Positions 8,700 through 16,906 of a stretch of DNA of 36,974 nucleotides are shown here, piece by piece. Positions within the stretch are counted from its first letter, which is position 1; every line of letters starts with the position of its first letter. Source of the DNA: Nocardia wallacei. Lineage in GTDB: Bacteria; Actinomycetota; Actinomycetes; Mycobacteriales; Mycobacteriaceae. The position numbers and the translations under genes were made by a program. The notes below the pieces were generated by a model that worked only from the letters and a program-made list of their open reading frames with translations, was not told where the DNA came from and did not search any database. The stretch lies in assembly GCF_029868745.1 (NCBI RefSeq), contig NZ_JARWOP010000367.1, positions 1 through 36,974 on the forward strand, read 5' to 3'.

Positions 8700-9015
8700 T
8701 GTGCCCCAGTCCATGACCTCGCTTACTCGGTCAGGCTGCGGGCACGGTGAGTGCCGCCCCGATGCCGCCACCTGGGTGATGGACAGATCGTCCATGACAC
8801 CAGCGGTGGTGTCCTACACCGCTGCCGAACACACCGGCAACGCCACCCTTCTCGGATACAGCGACGCGGTCATGCTTTCCTGTTCCAGTACGCCGAAGCC
8901 TTCGCCGCTCAGGTAACCCCACTTTCTCGACAATTGACGGGCTCCAGTCGAATACAGCACTCCCCCACCCGAATCAGCATCAGCTGGACACCAGGCAACT
9001 CGAAGGAGATCCCCC
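8700..9015. other. Intergenic region between the Nit1C operon and the DUF1304 gene
   Basis: About 316 bp without a convincing gene. Short open frames exist but resemble no family and have no ribosome binding site. The region holds the double hairpin at 8779-8813 and the ribosome binding site AAGGAG (9003-9008) of the next gene. Confidence 0.6.
8779..8813 (+). terminator. Two adjacent stem-loops downstream of the Nit1C operon
   Basis: ATGGAC-AGATC-GTCCAT (8779-8795) is followed immediately by GACACCA-GCGG-TGGTGTC (8796-8813). Both stems are perfect, 6 and 7 bp. There is no T-tract, as is common for actinomycete terminators. The place, 80 bp after the last gene of an eight-gene operon, suits termination or mRNA stabilisation, but activity is inferred. 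Confidence 0.4.
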
Positions 9016-9396
9016 TTGCTCGCTGCAGTGCAGATCTTCGCGGTTTTGTCGGCACTAGTACACGGCTTCATCTTCGTGCTGGAGTGCTTCCGGTTCACCG
9101 ACCCCAACGTCCATCGGAAGATCTTCCGTGTTTCCGAAGCCGACCTGGCCGGCGTGCGGAACTGGGCCTTCAATCAGGGCTTCTACAACCTGTTTCTCGG
9201 CATCGGCGCTCTGGTCGGCGCGGTGCTGGTACGCACTCACGCCGCCTCCGGCTGGTCGCTTATCCTGCTGAGCTGCGGCTCGATGCTCGGGGCAGCCGTA
9301 GTGCTTATCGCCAGCGACCGCACCTTCATCCGCCCCGCCTTTATACAAGGCGTCTTTCCGACCCTGACCCTCCTGGCTGCCTTGACCCAGATCTAA
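9016..9396 (+). CDS. DUF1304 family membrane protein
   Basis: A 126-residue integral membrane protein with about four hydrophobic helices (AAVQIFAVLSALVHGFIFVL at the N-terminus; FYNLFLGIGALVGAVLV; WSLILLSCGSMLGAAVVLIA; FIQGVFPTLTLLAALTQ). NWAFNQGFYNLFLGIGAL is the signature segment of the DUF1304 family, whose function is unknown. The start is a TTG at 9016, supported by AAGGAG seven bases upstream; the next internal start would delete most of the first helix. It stands alone in its direction with noncoding DNA on both sides. Confidence 0.87.
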   Translation: MLAAVQIFAVLSALVHGFIFVLECFRFTDPNVHRKIFRVSEADLAGVRNWAFNQGFYNLFLGIGALVGAVLVRTHAASGWSLILLSCGSMLGAAVVLIASDRTFIRPAFIQGVFPTLTLLAALTQI

Positions 9397-9876
9397 ACCG
9401 CCATTTCACCTTGCAGAACGGCACGGAGCCGTCCGCCCGTAAAGGCCCTACCGTCGGCAATTCCGACGAGCCGAATCTGCGATCATGTCGATGTCCAACG
9501 TGCCTCCAGATGCCGCCACAAGTCCACCGCTCCCAGACTGGTTCGGTCATTGCGGCGTGAAAGAAGACGGACCGCGACGCTGCTGATCCGACAACGTGAC
9601 AGCCTCGTCGAACCGGCCTGCCGACCGGTATACACGAGCGAGGTCGTCGCGAACAGCGCGCGCAAAGGGGTTGTCATTCCCCAGCAATGGCCTCGTCCCA
9701 ACAACCCGCGGCCTCGTATGCGGCGGCGAGACAACAGCGGTCGTGGTGGATCTCCTCGTAGGGTTGGCTCTGAGGTGATGTTGCCTCGATCACAGGAGGG
9801 TTGACCAGAACAATAGTTGAGGTTGGAGGCTGTGGACAGCGCCAACGCCGGCGCGATCGTTCAGAGGGAGGGCCTC
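9397..9876. other. Mostly noncoding stretch holding a TPR-protein relic
   Basis: 480 bp without an intact gene. The central part (about 9575-9760) is a decayed minus-strand TPR fragment, listed separately. The last 15 bases include the GAGGGAG ribosome binding site of the FMN reductase. Nothing else is recognisable. Confidence 0.55.
9575..9760 (-). pseudogene. Relic of a tetratricopeptide-repeat protein
   Basis: Read on the minus strand, one frame gives LAAAYEAAGCWDEAIA and then a stop; a few bases later another frame gives DDLARVYRSAGRFDEAVTL. Both are consecutive TPR helices of the LA.AY..AGR.DEA type found in the tandem C-terminal repeats of actinomycete NB-ARC/TPR proteins. The two are out of frame with each other, stops surround them, and no start or other domain is left. 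I take it as the eroded remains of a larger TPR gene. Confidence 0.6.
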
Positions 9877-10494
9877 ATGAGCAACTCGCACGTCAATACC
9901 GAAGGACCGCATCGCGGCCGGGCCACGGCTCCGTTGCGGGTCGCGGTCGTCGTCGGCAGCACCCGGGAGGGCCGCTTCGGCACGACGATCGCGGACTGGT
10001 TCGTCGGTCAGCTCCGGCGCCTCGACACCTTCGAGGTCGAGACCGTCGATACCCGGCAGGTCGCGCTGCCGCACGCTTTCGGTGCTGTCACCGATCACCC
10101 GTCACGGGCGGAGACCACCGAAAAGCTCTCCCGCGCTGACGCATTCGTGGTGGTGACGCCCGAGTACAACCACAGCTACCCGGGCACGCTGAAGAACCTG
10201 ATCGACGAACATCACGTCGAATGGCAGGCCAAGCCAGTGGGTTTCGTCTCCTACGGCGGCATCTCCGGTGGTCTGCGCGCGGTGGAACACCTGCGGCCGG
10301 TCTTCGCCGAACTGCACGCGGTCACCATCCGCGACACCGTCAGTTTCGCGAACCCGTGGCGCAGCTTCAACGGTGCGGGCGAGCCGGCCGAACCGGCCGA
10401 CGCGGTCACCGCCACCAAGGCCCTGCTGAAGCAATTGACCTGGTGGGCTGAGGCATTGCGCGCTGCCCGTGCCGCCAACCCGTATGGAGCGTGA
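9877..10494 (+). CDS. NADPH-dependent FMN reductase
   Basis: A 205-residue flavodoxin-fold reductase. VAVVVGSTREGRFGTTIADW contains the FMN-phosphate-binding GSxR-type loop, and VVVTPEYNHSYPGTLKNLID is the family signature around the isoalloxazine site. Such proteins reduce FMN, quinones or azo compounds with NADPH. The ATG at 9877 has GAGGGAG directly upstream; the first 20 residues before the fold are low in predicted structure. The stop overlaps the GTG start of the drug exporter, so both form one operon; the pairing with an exporter suggests a detoxification or redox-stress role. Confidence 0.9.
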   Translation: MSNSHVNTEGPHRGRATAPLRVAVVVGSTREGRFGTTIADWFVGQLRRLDTFEVETVDTRQVALPHAFGAVTDHPSRAETTEKLSRADAFVVVTPEYNHSYPGTLKNLIDEHHVEWQAKPVGFVSYGGISGGLRAVEHLRPVFAELHAVTIRDTVSFANPWRSFNGAGEPAEPADAVTATKALLKQLTWWAEALRAARAANPYGA

Positions 10495-11957
10495 GGATCG
10501 TGACCACTACCGCAACGGATTCCGCGTCGCCGGTCGCAACCCGCAACCCGATCACGATCGTCCTGGTGCTGGTGCTCGGCGCGATCATGGCCACACTGGA
10601 CCAGACCATCGTCAATGTCTCGATCAACACGCTGTCCGCACAATTCGACGCGGGCCTGAACACCGTCCAGTGGGTGGCGACCGGCTATTCGCTCGCGCTC
10701 GGCGCGGTGGTGCCGACCTCGGCGTGGCTGGTCGGCCGGTTCGGCGCCAAACGGCTGTATCTGACCGCGGTCGCTGCCTTCGCGTTCGGCTCGATGCTGG
10801 CCGGGCTGGCTTGGAACCTCGAGTCGCTCATCGCTTTTCGAGTCGTGCAGGGCGCCGGCGGCGGACTGCTCATGCCGGTCGCGATGACGATCCTGCTGCG
10901 CGCGGCCGGGCCGGATCGGCTCGGACGGCTGATGAGCACCCTGGGCCTGGCCATTCTCGTCGGCCCGCTGCTCGGGCCCGTGATCGGCGGCTACCTGATC
11001 GATGCGGTGTCGTGGCGGTGGATGTTCTTCATCAATCTGCCCATGGGTGCGCTGGTGCTGGTCCTGGCCGCCCGGATCGTGCCCGACGATCTGCCGGAAC
11101 CGCGGCACGCGCTCGACGTGCCCGGACTCCTGTTGATGTCGCCCGGCCTGGCCCTGCTGATCTACGGGGTGACCGCGGCCGGTGAGCAGGCCGGAGCCGC
11201 CACGCCCGCCGTGCTGGTCCCGCTGCTGGCCGGGGCCGGGCTCATCGCCGCCTTCGTCCGCCGATCGCTGACCACCGCGCAGCCGCTGTTGAATCTGCGG
11301 GTGCTGGGCAACCGGGTCAGCGGCACGGCCGCGCTGCTGCTGGCCCTGTTCGCGAGCGGCTACTTCGGTTCGATGCTGTTGCTGCCCTTGTATTTTCAAG
11401 TGGTTCGTGGCGAATCGGCGCTGGTGGCAGGCGCATTGGGTATCCCGTTCGCGCTGGCCTCGGGTCTGACCATGCAGGTGGCGGGCCGATTGATCGATCG
11501 GATTCCGCCCGGCCGCTACCTGCCGGTGTCGATCACGGTGGCGCTCACCGGGTTCGCGCTGTTCATCGTCCAGCTGGACGCGGACGCGCCGTACTGGGCG
11601 CTCGGCGCGAGCATGCTGCTTATGGGCGCCGGGGGCGGCGGCACCATGATGCCGGTCATGACCACCGCGACCCGGTCGCTGAGCCGGGCGGATCAGCCGG
11701 CGGGATCCACGGTGCTGAACATGATCAGCACCACGGCCCTGGCGGTCGGCACCGCGGTCTCCTCGGTCACTCTGGGCGCGCTGCTCCCGGTGACCGGCGG
11801 GCTGCAAACGCTGCACGGTATGGCTCCGGCGCAACGCGCCGAGATCGCTCCCGCGCTGGCCGAGGCGTTCCAGCACACCTACCTGATCGCTCCGGTCGTG
11901 ATCGCGCTCGCATTGATACCGGCCTTGCTCCTACCGCGCCGGTCGGTCGGCGGGTGA
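10491..11957 (+). CDS. MFS drug:H+ antiporter, DHA2 (EmrB/QacA) family
   Basis: A 488-residue transporter with about 14 hydrophobic helices. The TM1 region ATLDQTIVNVSINTLSAQF is the DHA2 motif D1; AWLVGRFGAKRLY is motif A between helices 2 and 3; VVQGAGGGLLMPVAMTILLR and LGPVIGGYLIDAVSWRWMFF match motifs B and C. DHA2 pumps expel hydrophobic drugs in exchange for protons. The GTG at 10491 overlaps the reductase stop (GTGA). It converges on the minus-strand MFS gene, with 80 bp between them. Confidence 0.93.
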   Translation: MRIVTTTATDSASPVATRNPITIVLVLVLGAIMATLDQTIVNVSINTLSAQFDAGLNTVQWVATGYSLALGAVVPTSAWLVGRFGAKRLYLTAVAAFAFGSMLAGLAWNLESLIAFRVVQGAGGGLLMPVAMTILLRAAGPDRLGRLMSTLGLAILVGPLLGPVIGGYLIDAVSWRWMFFINLPMGALVLVLAARIVPDDLPEPRHALDVPGLLLMSPGLALLIYGVTAAGEQAGAATPAVLVPLLAGAGLIAAFVRRSLTTAQPLLNLRVLGNRVSGTAALLLALFASGYFGSMLLLPLYFQVVRGESALVAGALGIPFALASGLTMQVAGRLIDRIPPGRYLPVSITVALTGFALFIVQLDADAPYWALGASMLLMGAGGGGTMMPVMTTATRSLSRADQPAGSTVLNMISTTALAVGTAVSSVTLGALLPVTGGLQTLHGMAPAQRAEIAPALAEAFQHTYLIAPVVIALALIPALLLPRRSVGG

Positions 11958-12037
11958 GATTCGTTGCGGCTCAGGACATCCGCATCCGCCGATGGGAGAC
12001 GCGGTCAAGGGCCGGCCAGTCACGCTCTCCCGGTCGC

Positions 12038-13276
12038 TTACCCGGTGGTGGGAGCTGTGGAGTTCTCCGGCTGACTTCCGCGCAACGCTCTCGGCAGGAC
12101 CAGTGCGACCACCGCCGTGACCATGATGCCGCCGGCGCCCGCTGCGATCAGCGTGGTCGGTGCGTCGGTGGCGTCGAGCAGGAACCCCCCGGCGACATAG
12201 GACACCGCGGCGGCGATACCGATGGCGCCGTAGAGGTTTCCGAAGACCCGACCGAGCAGCGCACCTGGCACGATACGTTGCAGTAGCGTATTCGACGCGA
12301 CATCCATAGCCGCGATACCGATTCCGCGCACGGCCTGCACAGAGAAGGCGGCGGCCACCGACCACGCCAGACCGGTGAGCAAATTTCCTGCGCTGCTGAC
12401 GAAGAAGCCACCGACCAGCAGCGCTGTCAGCGACAGCCGGGTGTCGATTCGCCCGAACAGTGCATAACCGATCAACAGGCCGATGCCCACGGCGCCGAGG
12501 AGCAGACCGACTGCTGAATCACCGGTTTGCAGAGTATCTTTCGCCAGCAATACCAACGCGACATCATCTACGCCGTTGCAGGCGACAACCGCGCAGAAGC
12601 CGAGGCAGATGATGCGCACGGCGGGGGTGCGCACGATGTAACCGACCCCTACGCGGGCCTGGGCGAGGAGAGATTCCGTATCGCCCTCCGTTCGGGTCGG
12701 TGGCAGCGCCGGAATCGCAAGCAGGACAACCGCGGATACCAGGAACGACGCGGCGTCGACGACGAGTACACCGCGGATGCCGAGAATCGGCAGCATCGCC
12801 GCCGCGAGGAACGGGCCGAATGCCTCGGCGGCATTGGCGCCGAATCCGATCGCAGAGTTCGCCCTCGGCAGATCCTTGTCGGCGACCAGGTCCGGAACCG
12901 CAGAACGGGAGGCGGGCATGAAAATGTTCGCTGCAGTGGATCGGGCGGCGACCAGCAGGAGCAGCAGCGGAAGCGGTGGCAACGACAGCGCGATAAGCAG
13001 AACGAGCGCGCCTTGGAGGATTTCACAGGTGATCATCACGCGGCGCCGATCGAAGCGATCACTGATCGCGCCCGCGATCGGGCTCAGCAGTGACGGCACG
13101 AAGTCACCGACCAGCAGCAGTAGCGCCACCGCCAGACCTTGGCCGGTGGTGGCGGCAACGTGCAGCATGAGCGCAACCAAGCTCAGCGAGTCACCGGCAT
13201 AGGACACAGTTCTTGCGGTGAACAGGGCACCGAGTGGGCGGTTCGATCCTAGGAGCTGTTTCCTCGAAGCGGGCAT
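12038..13276 (-). CDS. MFS transporter (EntS-like, 12 helices)
   Basis: A 412-residue major facilitator protein. RPLGALFTARTVSYAGDSLSLVAL is TM1 with the typical exporter opening; AGAISDRFDRRRVMI is motif A; SAVPDLVADKDLPRANS matches the EntS-type loop. It probably exports a small molecule. I chose the ATG at 13276 because conserved sequence starts soon after it. An upstream in-frame ATG at 13303 would overlap the YciI stop by 8 bases; neither has a strong ribosome binding site. It is the third gene of a minus-strand operon with the DinB-like and YciI-like genes, controlled from the operator region at 14343-14382. Confidence 0.9.
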   Translation of the reverse strand: MPASRKQLLGSNRPLGALFTARTVSYAGDSLSLVALMLHVAATTGQGLAVALLLLVGDFVPSLLSPIAGAISDRFDRRRVMITCEILQGALVLLIALSLPPLPLLLLLVAARSTAANIFMPASRSAVPDLVADKDLPRANSAIGFGANAAEAFGPFLAAAMLPILGIRGVLVVDAASFLVSAVVLLAIPALPPTRTEGDTESLLAQARVGVGYIVRTPAVRIICLGFCAVVACNGVDDVALVLLAKDTLQTGDSAVGLLLGAVGIGLLIGYALFGRIDTRLSLTALLVGGFFVSSAGNLLTGLAWSVAAAFSVQAVRGIGIAAMDVASNTLLQRIVPGALLGRVFGNLYGAIGIAAAVSYVAGGFLLDATDAPTTLIAAGAGGIMVTAVVALVLPRALRGSQPENSTAPTTG

Positions 13277-13295
13277 TTCCGGATCGTGGCCCACA

Positions 13296-13649
13296 TCAAA
13301 CATCTGCCGCCGACTCGAGAACCGGACGCACCTCGATAGCCTCAGGTGTCGCAATGGCGCAGGCCAACTCGATCGCCTCCGCTGCGCTGTCCACCTCGAC
13401 AATGAACCAGCCCCCCACAGTCTCACTCCCGCCCGTGACCGTCCCTTCGCCGGCGACCATCGCTCCGTTCAGCCGCCGCACCACCACCGGAACGGCCTGT
13501 TCGGTCTCGAGCGCATCACCGCCTACCAGCTTTCCAGACGCAGCGACCGCAGCGATCCACTCGAGATACGCCCTTCGATGCTCCTCCCGATTCGTCGCGA
13601 TCATCCGACGCGACTCCTCGGTCTCGAAGACCACCAACGCGTACTTCAC
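13296..13649 (-). CDS. YciI family protein
   Basis: A 117-residue YCII-domain protein: MKYALVVFETEE opening, EEHRRAYLEWIAAVAASGKLVGG, and GGWFIVEVDSAAEAIELA. This alpha/beta fold (dimeric ferredoxin-like) occurs as small stand-alone proteins often beside ECF sigma factors or DinB proteins; the activity is unclear. The start is a GTG at 13649 with AAGGAG five bases upstream, and it overlaps the stop of the upstream DinB-like gene as GTGA. It is followed 19 bases later by the MFS gene. Confidence 0.9.
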   Translation of the reverse strand: MKYALVVFETEESRRMIATNREEHRRAYLEWIAAVAASGKLVGGDALETEQAVPVVVRRLNGAMVAGEGTVTGGSETVGGWFIVEVDSAAEAIELACAIATPEAIEVRPVLESAADV

Positions 13650-14224
13650 ATCATCTCCTTACAACGAGTTCCGCCCCAACGCGGAGTAGGCGCTACTCGC
13701 CCCGACAACCCGAGCACGCCTTCCCAGGCGGTATTGCCATTCCCGGCCGACGGCTCCGGCAGGTGGTGCAGGACCCGCAGAGCCAGCTCCGAATGCGGTC
13801 GATACGGAAGCTCGAGCGCGTGCGCCAAGTCCCAAGTATGCAGAACCGCATCCCTTATCTGCCCCTCATAAAGTGTCTCGGCATCGACCTCGGCACCGTT
13901 GAACGAGTAGCGCTGACCAGCAGGACGCACCGACGCGAAAGCGGCCCTCACATCCTGTGCAGTACGGCGATACAGCCCCTCGAACCCGCCGCCGTAAACA
14001 TTCACCGAGGCGTCGAGAGTCGCTCTGCTGATCGAATCGCGTTGCCCCCCTCTCTCGTTCGCGAGGGCTCTGGCCACGGCGTTGTTCTGATCGATGAGGT
14101 GCACGTACAGGTCGCCGATATCCCGGCCGGGTACGGGCGTCGCACATTTGAGATCTGCCTGGGTCACCTCGGAAAGGTAGGCCGCAAGTTCTTCGGTAAC
14201 GGTGTACAGGGTGGATACATCCAC
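13646..14224 (-). CDS. DinB/maleylpyruvate isomerase-like metal-binding protein (TIGR03086 type)
   Basis: A 192-residue protein of the mycothiol-dependent DinB-like four-helix superfamily: ELAAYLSEVTQADLKCATP, then DIGDLYVHLIDQNNAVARAL with the first metal-site His, and DAVLHTWDLAHALELP with the second histidine pair region HTWDLA. Such proteins bind a divalent metal and many act as mycothiol S-transferases or isomerases. I chose GTG 14224 because GAGAGGA lies just upstream and homology starts at LYTVTEELAAYL; the longer frame to 14329 would run through the operator region. First gene of a three-gene operon. Confidence 0.85.
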   Translation of the reverse strand: MDVSTLYTVTEELAAYLSEVTQADLKCATPVPGRDIGDLYVHLIDQNNAVARALANERGGQRDSISRATLDASVNVYGGGFEGLYRRTAQDVRAAFASVRPAGQRYSFNGAEVDAETLYEGQIRDAVLHTWDLAHALELPYRPHSELALRVLHHLPEPSAGNGNTAWEGVLGLSGRVAPTPRWGGTRCKEMM

Positions 14225-14342
14225 AATGTTTCCTCTCGCATCGGCGGGCTCGACCTCCGAGACGCGGCGAGGGCGTCGGCGGATACCTACAGCGGCAGGT
14301 CGGTGACTTAACGTGACACGTACAGACATGAGACCCGAATCA

Positions 14343-14382
14343 TCTACCGTGGTAGACGGTCGAATCGTCTACGAGAGTAGAC
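14343..14382. promoter_or_regulatory. Tandem palindromic operators between marR-type gene and DinB operon
   Basis: TCTACC-GT-GGTAGA (14343-14356) and GTCTAC-GAGA-GTAGAC (14367-14382) are two perfect dyads with the common half site TCTAC, centred 25 bp apart. They lie in the space between the divergent MarR-type gene (14402) and the DinB-like operon (start 14224), 20 bp before the MarR start codon. This is the classic place for MarR autoregulation; the second site would block the regulator's own promoter. Binding is inferred from position and symmetry. Confidence 0.7.
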
Positions 14383-14401
14383 GGTAATTTGGAGGTTGTC
14401 C

Positions 14402-14842
14402 ATGACCGATGCGAGCGAGACGGTGCCCGAAGAGCCGGACCTGGGCGCACTCATGGCCCGCGTGCTGCCCCGTCTAGCCGCTCTGGAAGGGCCGATCCTG
14501 AGCGCTGCCGGCCTGTCCATGTGGGAGTACGCCATCATGACCGAAGTAGCCTCGAGCGCAGCGGTGTCTCAGCGGGAACTGTCGCGCCGGACACGACGCG
14601 ACCCCACTCGACTGGGGCAGCACCTGGACGACCTCGTAGCACGGGGACTCATCAGCCGACGGCGATCACGCGACCAGCGCCAGCGCACCGTCTGCATCAC
14701 CCCCAGCGGGAGCGCCCTGCTCACCGAAGTCAGGCTGAGCATCAGGGCAATGGAAGACGAGCTTCTCCACACAACCTTCTCCGCAACCGACGCCACGAAC
14801 CTCCGGCACCTGCTCGCTCGGCTCGCCAAAGCTTGTGAATGA
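14402..14842 (+). CDS. MarR-family transcriptional regulator
   Basis: A 146-residue winged helix-turn-helix protein. LSMWEYAIMTEVAS, AAVSQRELSRRTRRDPTRLGQHLDDLVARG and the wing LISRRRSRDQRQRTVCIT fit the MarR pattern, ending in a dimerisation helix. MarR proteins repress adjacent genes until a small phenolic or oxidant ligand is bound. The ATG at 14402 has GGAGG at 14391-14395. It is divergent from the DinB/YciI/MFS operon, with two palindromes between them, so it probably represses both sides. Confidence 0.9.
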   Translation: MTDASETVPEEPDLGALMARVLPRLAALEGPILSAAGLSMWEYAIMTEVASSAAVSQRELSRRTRRDPTRLGQHLDDLVARGLISRRRSRDQRQRTVCITPSGSALLTEVRLSIRAMEDELLHTTFSATDATNLRHLLARLAKACE

Positions 14843-14986
14843 CACGAGACCACAGGCTTTGCGGCCGAGTGGCGGCGCCGGCCCCCTGGGTGCACCGAGC
14901 CGCAGCGCGCAGGCGCAGATACCGGCCACGCCAAGCGATCTCAGCTGGCTTTGTTGTACGCCGCCATCGTTGGCGCGACACTCACT

Positions 14987-15448
14987 TCAGCGGCGCTCAG
15001 CGCGGATCAGCCGATACAGTGAAGAGCGCGAGATGCTCGGCAGGAATGTCAGTACCAGCAGCGTGATGCTGAATGCCACGCCGAGCGATTGCACTCGCAG
15101 GAAGTCGACGGTTACCAAAACGGAGTTGCCGACTCGAACGGTGATGACCGACAAGGCAAAAATGCCGATGCCACCCACGCCGAGCAGAACACGCGCAGGC
15201 TTCTTGCGCAGAAACATCCCGATCCCCCCAACCGTCAGCAGCAACCCGAAGGCCCCGAGCAGCAGGTCTCCGGGAACGTACGCGAAACCACGTGGGGCAC
15301 TGGGTGGGTCGTAGGTGCTGTCCAAGTCGAGCCGTAAGAGCATGGGCATATACCACAAAATGGTCAGCCCACCGAGGAGGGCCAGGACGCCCGCAATGAA
15401 CAGGGTGACGCCGAGCTCGGGTTTCCGATCGGACTGAGGGGCGATCAA
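14987..15448 (-). CDS. Small four-helix membrane protein of unknown function
   Basis: A 153-residue integral membrane protein with four hydrophobic helices: VTLFIAGVLALLGGLTILWY; DLLLGAFGLLLTVGGIGMFL; ARVLLGVGGIGIFALSVITV; GVAFSITLLVLTFLPS. A short cytoplasmic tail rich in Arg follows. I recognise no family. The start is a TTG at 15448 with GGAG eight bases upstream. It converges on the MarR gene with 144 bp of noncoding DNA between them. It lies just outside the biosynthetic cluster and carries no copy of the cluster motif. Confidence 0.7.
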   Translation of the reverse strand: MIAPQSDRKPELGVTLFIAGVLALLGGLTILWYMPMLLRLDLDSTYDPPSAPRGFAYVPGDLLLGAFGLLLTVGGIGMFLRKKPARVLLGVGGIGIFALSVITVRVGNSVLVTVDFLRVQSLGVAFSITLLVLTFLPSISRSSLYRLIRAERR

Positions 15449-15762
15449 CTACTTCTCCAAACCAACTGTTCAGCACATACCCAGGCGGCCTCGACACAGA
15501 ATCGAGACGGTGCCGACACTCCAGGCTACGCGGTAGATCCATCACATGGACGGGCTTCCAGATCTCCCGCCTTCTCGAGGCAGATCCGCCCGAACTCCTC
15601 GACGGAACCGAGCCGCCGCGCGACGACCATCGACCCGGTCCACCCACCCGGCGGGCGCCGACCGCGACTTCTCGTCGGTGCCGTCGCGCAGACGGCGTCG
15701 AACCGACTCGCCGGGAACGAGTTGCGACGCCGCACAGCGTATTCCGGCACGTGCCCGGCTGA
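15449..15762. other. Intergenic region before the biosynthetic cluster
   Basis: About 310 bp with no recognisable gene. Open frames on both strands are short and resemble nothing I know. The region leads into the cluster motif at 15763-15791 and the 117-bp leader of the first terpene synthase. Confidence 0.5.
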
Positions 15763-15791
15763 TATGTGCCGGGCGTATAACCATCATGCGT
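15763..15791 (+). promoter_or_regulatory. Cluster motif, site A (upstream of terpene synthase 1)
   Basis: The site reads TATG, seven bases, then CGTATAACCATCATGCGT. It fits the 29-bp pattern shared with sites B and C (YATG-N7-CGYATRACSATYATGCGT) at every fixed position. It contains an imperfect dyad CGTATAA-CCA-TCATGCG and an outer dyad TATG/CGTATA. It ends 117 bp before the terpene synthase start. A 36-codon open frame begins at its ATG (15786) and stops at 15896, just before the terpene synthase ribosome binding site. Confidence 0.7.
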
Positions 15792-15908
15792 CCCGCGCGG
15801 GGCGATCCCGGACCGCCGTGGTCGACGCTGTCAGGGTTGGATCAATCTCCGGTTCCGTGCCACGCCTGGTCGCCGGGTGCTGGAACGTTCCGGTGAGAGG
15901 GGTGGCCG

Positions 15909-16901
15909 ATGCCGCGGGCGACGTTCGATATTCCGATAGGTCTGGAGATCAATCCCGATGCGGGGCGGGCGATGACGCACAACCTCCACTGGATGCGCCG
16001 GTTCGGCCTGATCTCCGATGGATCAGCCGAGCGACGGTATCTGGAGAACCAGGTGGCCGACGCCGTAGCCTTCTACTTCCCCTACGGGAGCGGTGATTAC
16101 CTGGATCTGTGCTGCGATATCTTGGGCTGGTTCTTCGTATTCGACGACCAATTCGACACCGGCGGTTTCGATACCGCCGCCGAGAACACGATCGTCGCCC
16201 TGGAAGCGCTGACCGAAGGTGCGGCCGCGTCCTGCCCGTCTCCGCTGGTCCACGGCTTCCGGGACTGCTGGCTGCGGTCGACGCGAAACATGTCGGCGGC
16301 GTGGCGGCGACGGGCCCGGATCAGTTGGACGCAGTACTTCGCGTCGTATCGCTCGGAGGCCGTCGATCGCCTGATAGGGAGCGTTCTGTCGCCGGAGGAT
16401 CTTCTTCTCGTGCGGCGCAAGTCCGTCGGGACGGAGACCTTGTACGACCTCGCCGAACTGTGGTGCGGCGAGGTACCACCCCTGGTGTGGCACAGCAGTC
16501 TTGTTCATTCCATTCGAAACCTGGTCACAGACATCATCATTGGTGTGCAGGATGTGTATTCGCTGGACAAGGAGATAGGTTCGGAGGCTCGACTGAGCAA
16601 CCTGGTCGTCGCCCTCGCGACCGACCGCGCGATATCGCTGGACGACGCCGTGCGGCTCGTGGTCGACCGCGCCGGTGAACAGTGCCGCGCGCTGCTCGAG
16701 TTGACCGGAAAGGTCCCCCGGCTGTCACGGTCGTTGGGGTTGTCCGAGGCCGAAAGTGACACGGTCGCCCGATATCTCGATGCGCTGCTTGCTTTCACCC
16801 GCGGAAACTACGAATGGCATCGATTCGCGGGCCGCTATCGATCGGCCGAACCTCTCGCACTACAGAACCATTTCGCACCGAAGCCAGACGCACGGAGGTA
16901 A
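15909..16901 (+). CDS. Class I terpene synthase (terpene cyclase) 1
   Basis: A 330-residue single-domain class I terpene synthase, the normal length for bacterial sesqui- and diterpene cyclases. The Asp-rich metal motif is DDQFD (79-83) in WFFVFDDQFDTGG. The second metal motif is QDVYSLDKE (214-222), with Gln where the NSE triad usually has Asn or Asp; Ser218 and Glu222 are in place. The C-terminal RY pair (309-310) sits in YEWHRFAGRYRS. It cyclises a prenyl diphosphate, but the product cannot be told from sequence. GAGAGGGG precedes the ATG. It shares an operon with the acyltransferase downstream (5 bases between) and is preceded by cluster motif site A. Confidence 0.93.
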   Translation: MPRATFDIPIGLEINPDAGRAMTHNLHWMRRFGLISDGSAERRYLENQVADAVAFYFPYGSGDYLDLCCDILGWFFVFDDQFDTGGFDTAAENTIVALEALTEGAAASCPSPLVHGFRDCWLRSTRNMSAAWRRRARISWTQYFASYRSEAVDRLIGSVLSPEDLLLVRRKSVGTETLYDLAELWCGEVPPLVWHSSLVHSIRNLVTDIIIGVQDVYSLDKEIGSEARLSNLVVALATDRAISLDDAVRLVVDRAGEQCRALLELTGKVPRLSRSLGLSEAESDTVARYLDALLAFTRGNYEWHRFAGRYRSAEPLALQNHFAPKPDARR

Positions 16902-16906
16902 AACGA

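Noticed and set aside
10251..11876. 541-codon minus-strand open frame opposite the FMN reductase and DHA2 exporter
   Set aside because: Very rich in Arg, Gln, His and Gly without any domain pattern, and overlaps two clear genes completely.
15526..15750. Minus-strand frame with RRLGSVEEFGRICLEKAGDL
   Set aside because: Short stretch looks protein-like, but there is no start signal, no family match and G/C-rich noise on both sides.
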